A DNA stretch of 33,986 nt from Muribaculaceae bacterium Isolate-036 (Harlan). GTDB taxonomy: Bacteria > Bacteroidota > Bacteroidia > Bacteroidales > Muribaculaceae. Positions 33,872-33,986 of this stretch are shown here, piece after piece; position 1 is the first letter of the stretch, and each line of letters opens with the position of its first letter. A model generated the notes under the pieces. That model worked only from the letters and a program-made list of their open reading frames with translations, had not been told where the DNA came from and made no database searches. The position numbers and the translations under genes were made by a program. The stretch is from positions 1-33,986 of the forward strand of contig RIAY01000024.1 of NCBI GenBank assembly GCA_003833075.1, given 5' to 3'.

Positions 33872-33986
33872 CAAAAATTGAATTTATGCTGTTAAACATC
33901 TAATCTTTAGGCGATTAAATTTGTAAAAGTCCTTGAAATTTAGTAATTTAAAGGAAAAGTTAGACCTCTTTTTCACATGAAAACTA
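33863..33986 (+). mobile_element. IS4-type insertion sequence, 5' end (cut by window edge)
   Basis: From AGTAGATGACAAAAATT onward the sequence matches, with scattered mismatches, the reverse complement of 1-344, ending at the transposase ATG at 33977. Only 10 coding bases (MKT) are in the window. The element points rightwards, opposite to the left copy, so the two face away from each other. The copies differ at several positions, so they are related but separate elements rather than one collapsed repeat. Confidence 0.75.

Overview
The window looks like chromosomal DNA of an intestinal Bacteroidales bacterium, most likely of the Muribaculaceae or a relative. The taxon is an inference. It rests on several promoters that fit the Bacteroidetes pattern (TTTG, a 20-nt spacer, TAnnTTTG), on the lack of regular Shine-Dalgarno sites, and on typical gene sets: a vor/kor-type 2-oxoacid:ferredoxin oxidoreductase, NhaD, a ruvB-flippase pair and the CapE/CapF/CapG FucNAc pathway.

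Layout. (1) 1-344 and 33863-33986 are the 5' ends of two related but non-identical IS4-type insertion sequences. They face outwards, so the window is bounded by inverted IS ends. (2) 345-2012 is a small AT-rich accessory strip facing the 3' end of a tRNA-Ser gene. It holds a HicA/HicB toxin-antitoxin pair with a good promoter and two matching 16-nt palindromes, a strong terminator, a perfect 25-bp inverted repeat, and a membrane-anchored HIRAN-domain protein. (3) 2013-10707, all on the minus strand, holds tRNA-Ser(UGA), a complete RND efflux operon (adaptor, pump, outer-membrane channel), a GT4 glycosyltransferase and the sodium/proton antiporter NhaD. (4) 11009-17649, plus strand, holds a class III-like sirtuin lacking zinc cysteines, a four-subunit 2-oxoacid:ferredoxin oxidoreductase operon, and ruvB followed by a polysaccharide flippase. 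(5) 17650-18237 is a long gap containing a probable structured RNA that ends in a good terminator just before leuS. leuS is followed by a GxxExxY-family protein and a secreted GH13 amylase-like enzyme with an odd Ala/Ser-rich tail. (6) 23444-23578 is a 135-bp inverted-repeat element directly ahead of (7) 23720-33871, a tightly packed AT-rich surface polysaccharide operon: two GT2 enzymes, CapE, a cupin, CapF, CapG, a WbuB-like GT4, a Wzy-like polymerase, a Wzx flippase and a CDP-alcohol phosphotransferase.

How the genes fit together. Region 7 encodes a route from UDP-GlcNAc to UDP-L-FucNAc (CapE, CapF, CapG), a probable FucNAc transferase (WbuB-like), further glycosyltransferases, and flipping and polymerisation of the repeat unit. 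No priming glycosyl-phosphate transferase, Wzc/Wza export genes or upxY-type regulator are visible, so the locus probably continues elsewhere or past the IS. The terminal CDP-alcohol phosphotransferase has a histidine where the family normally has the fourth aspartate, and it ends inside the IS tip.

No CRISPR array, prophage or obvious new defence island is visible. The least explained features are the structured RNA before leuS, the inverted-repeat element before the polysaccharide operon, the perfect 25-bp palindrome next to hicB, and the IS-bounded end of the polysaccharide locus. All motif, palindrome and promoter statements come from reading the sequence by eye; no searches were run.
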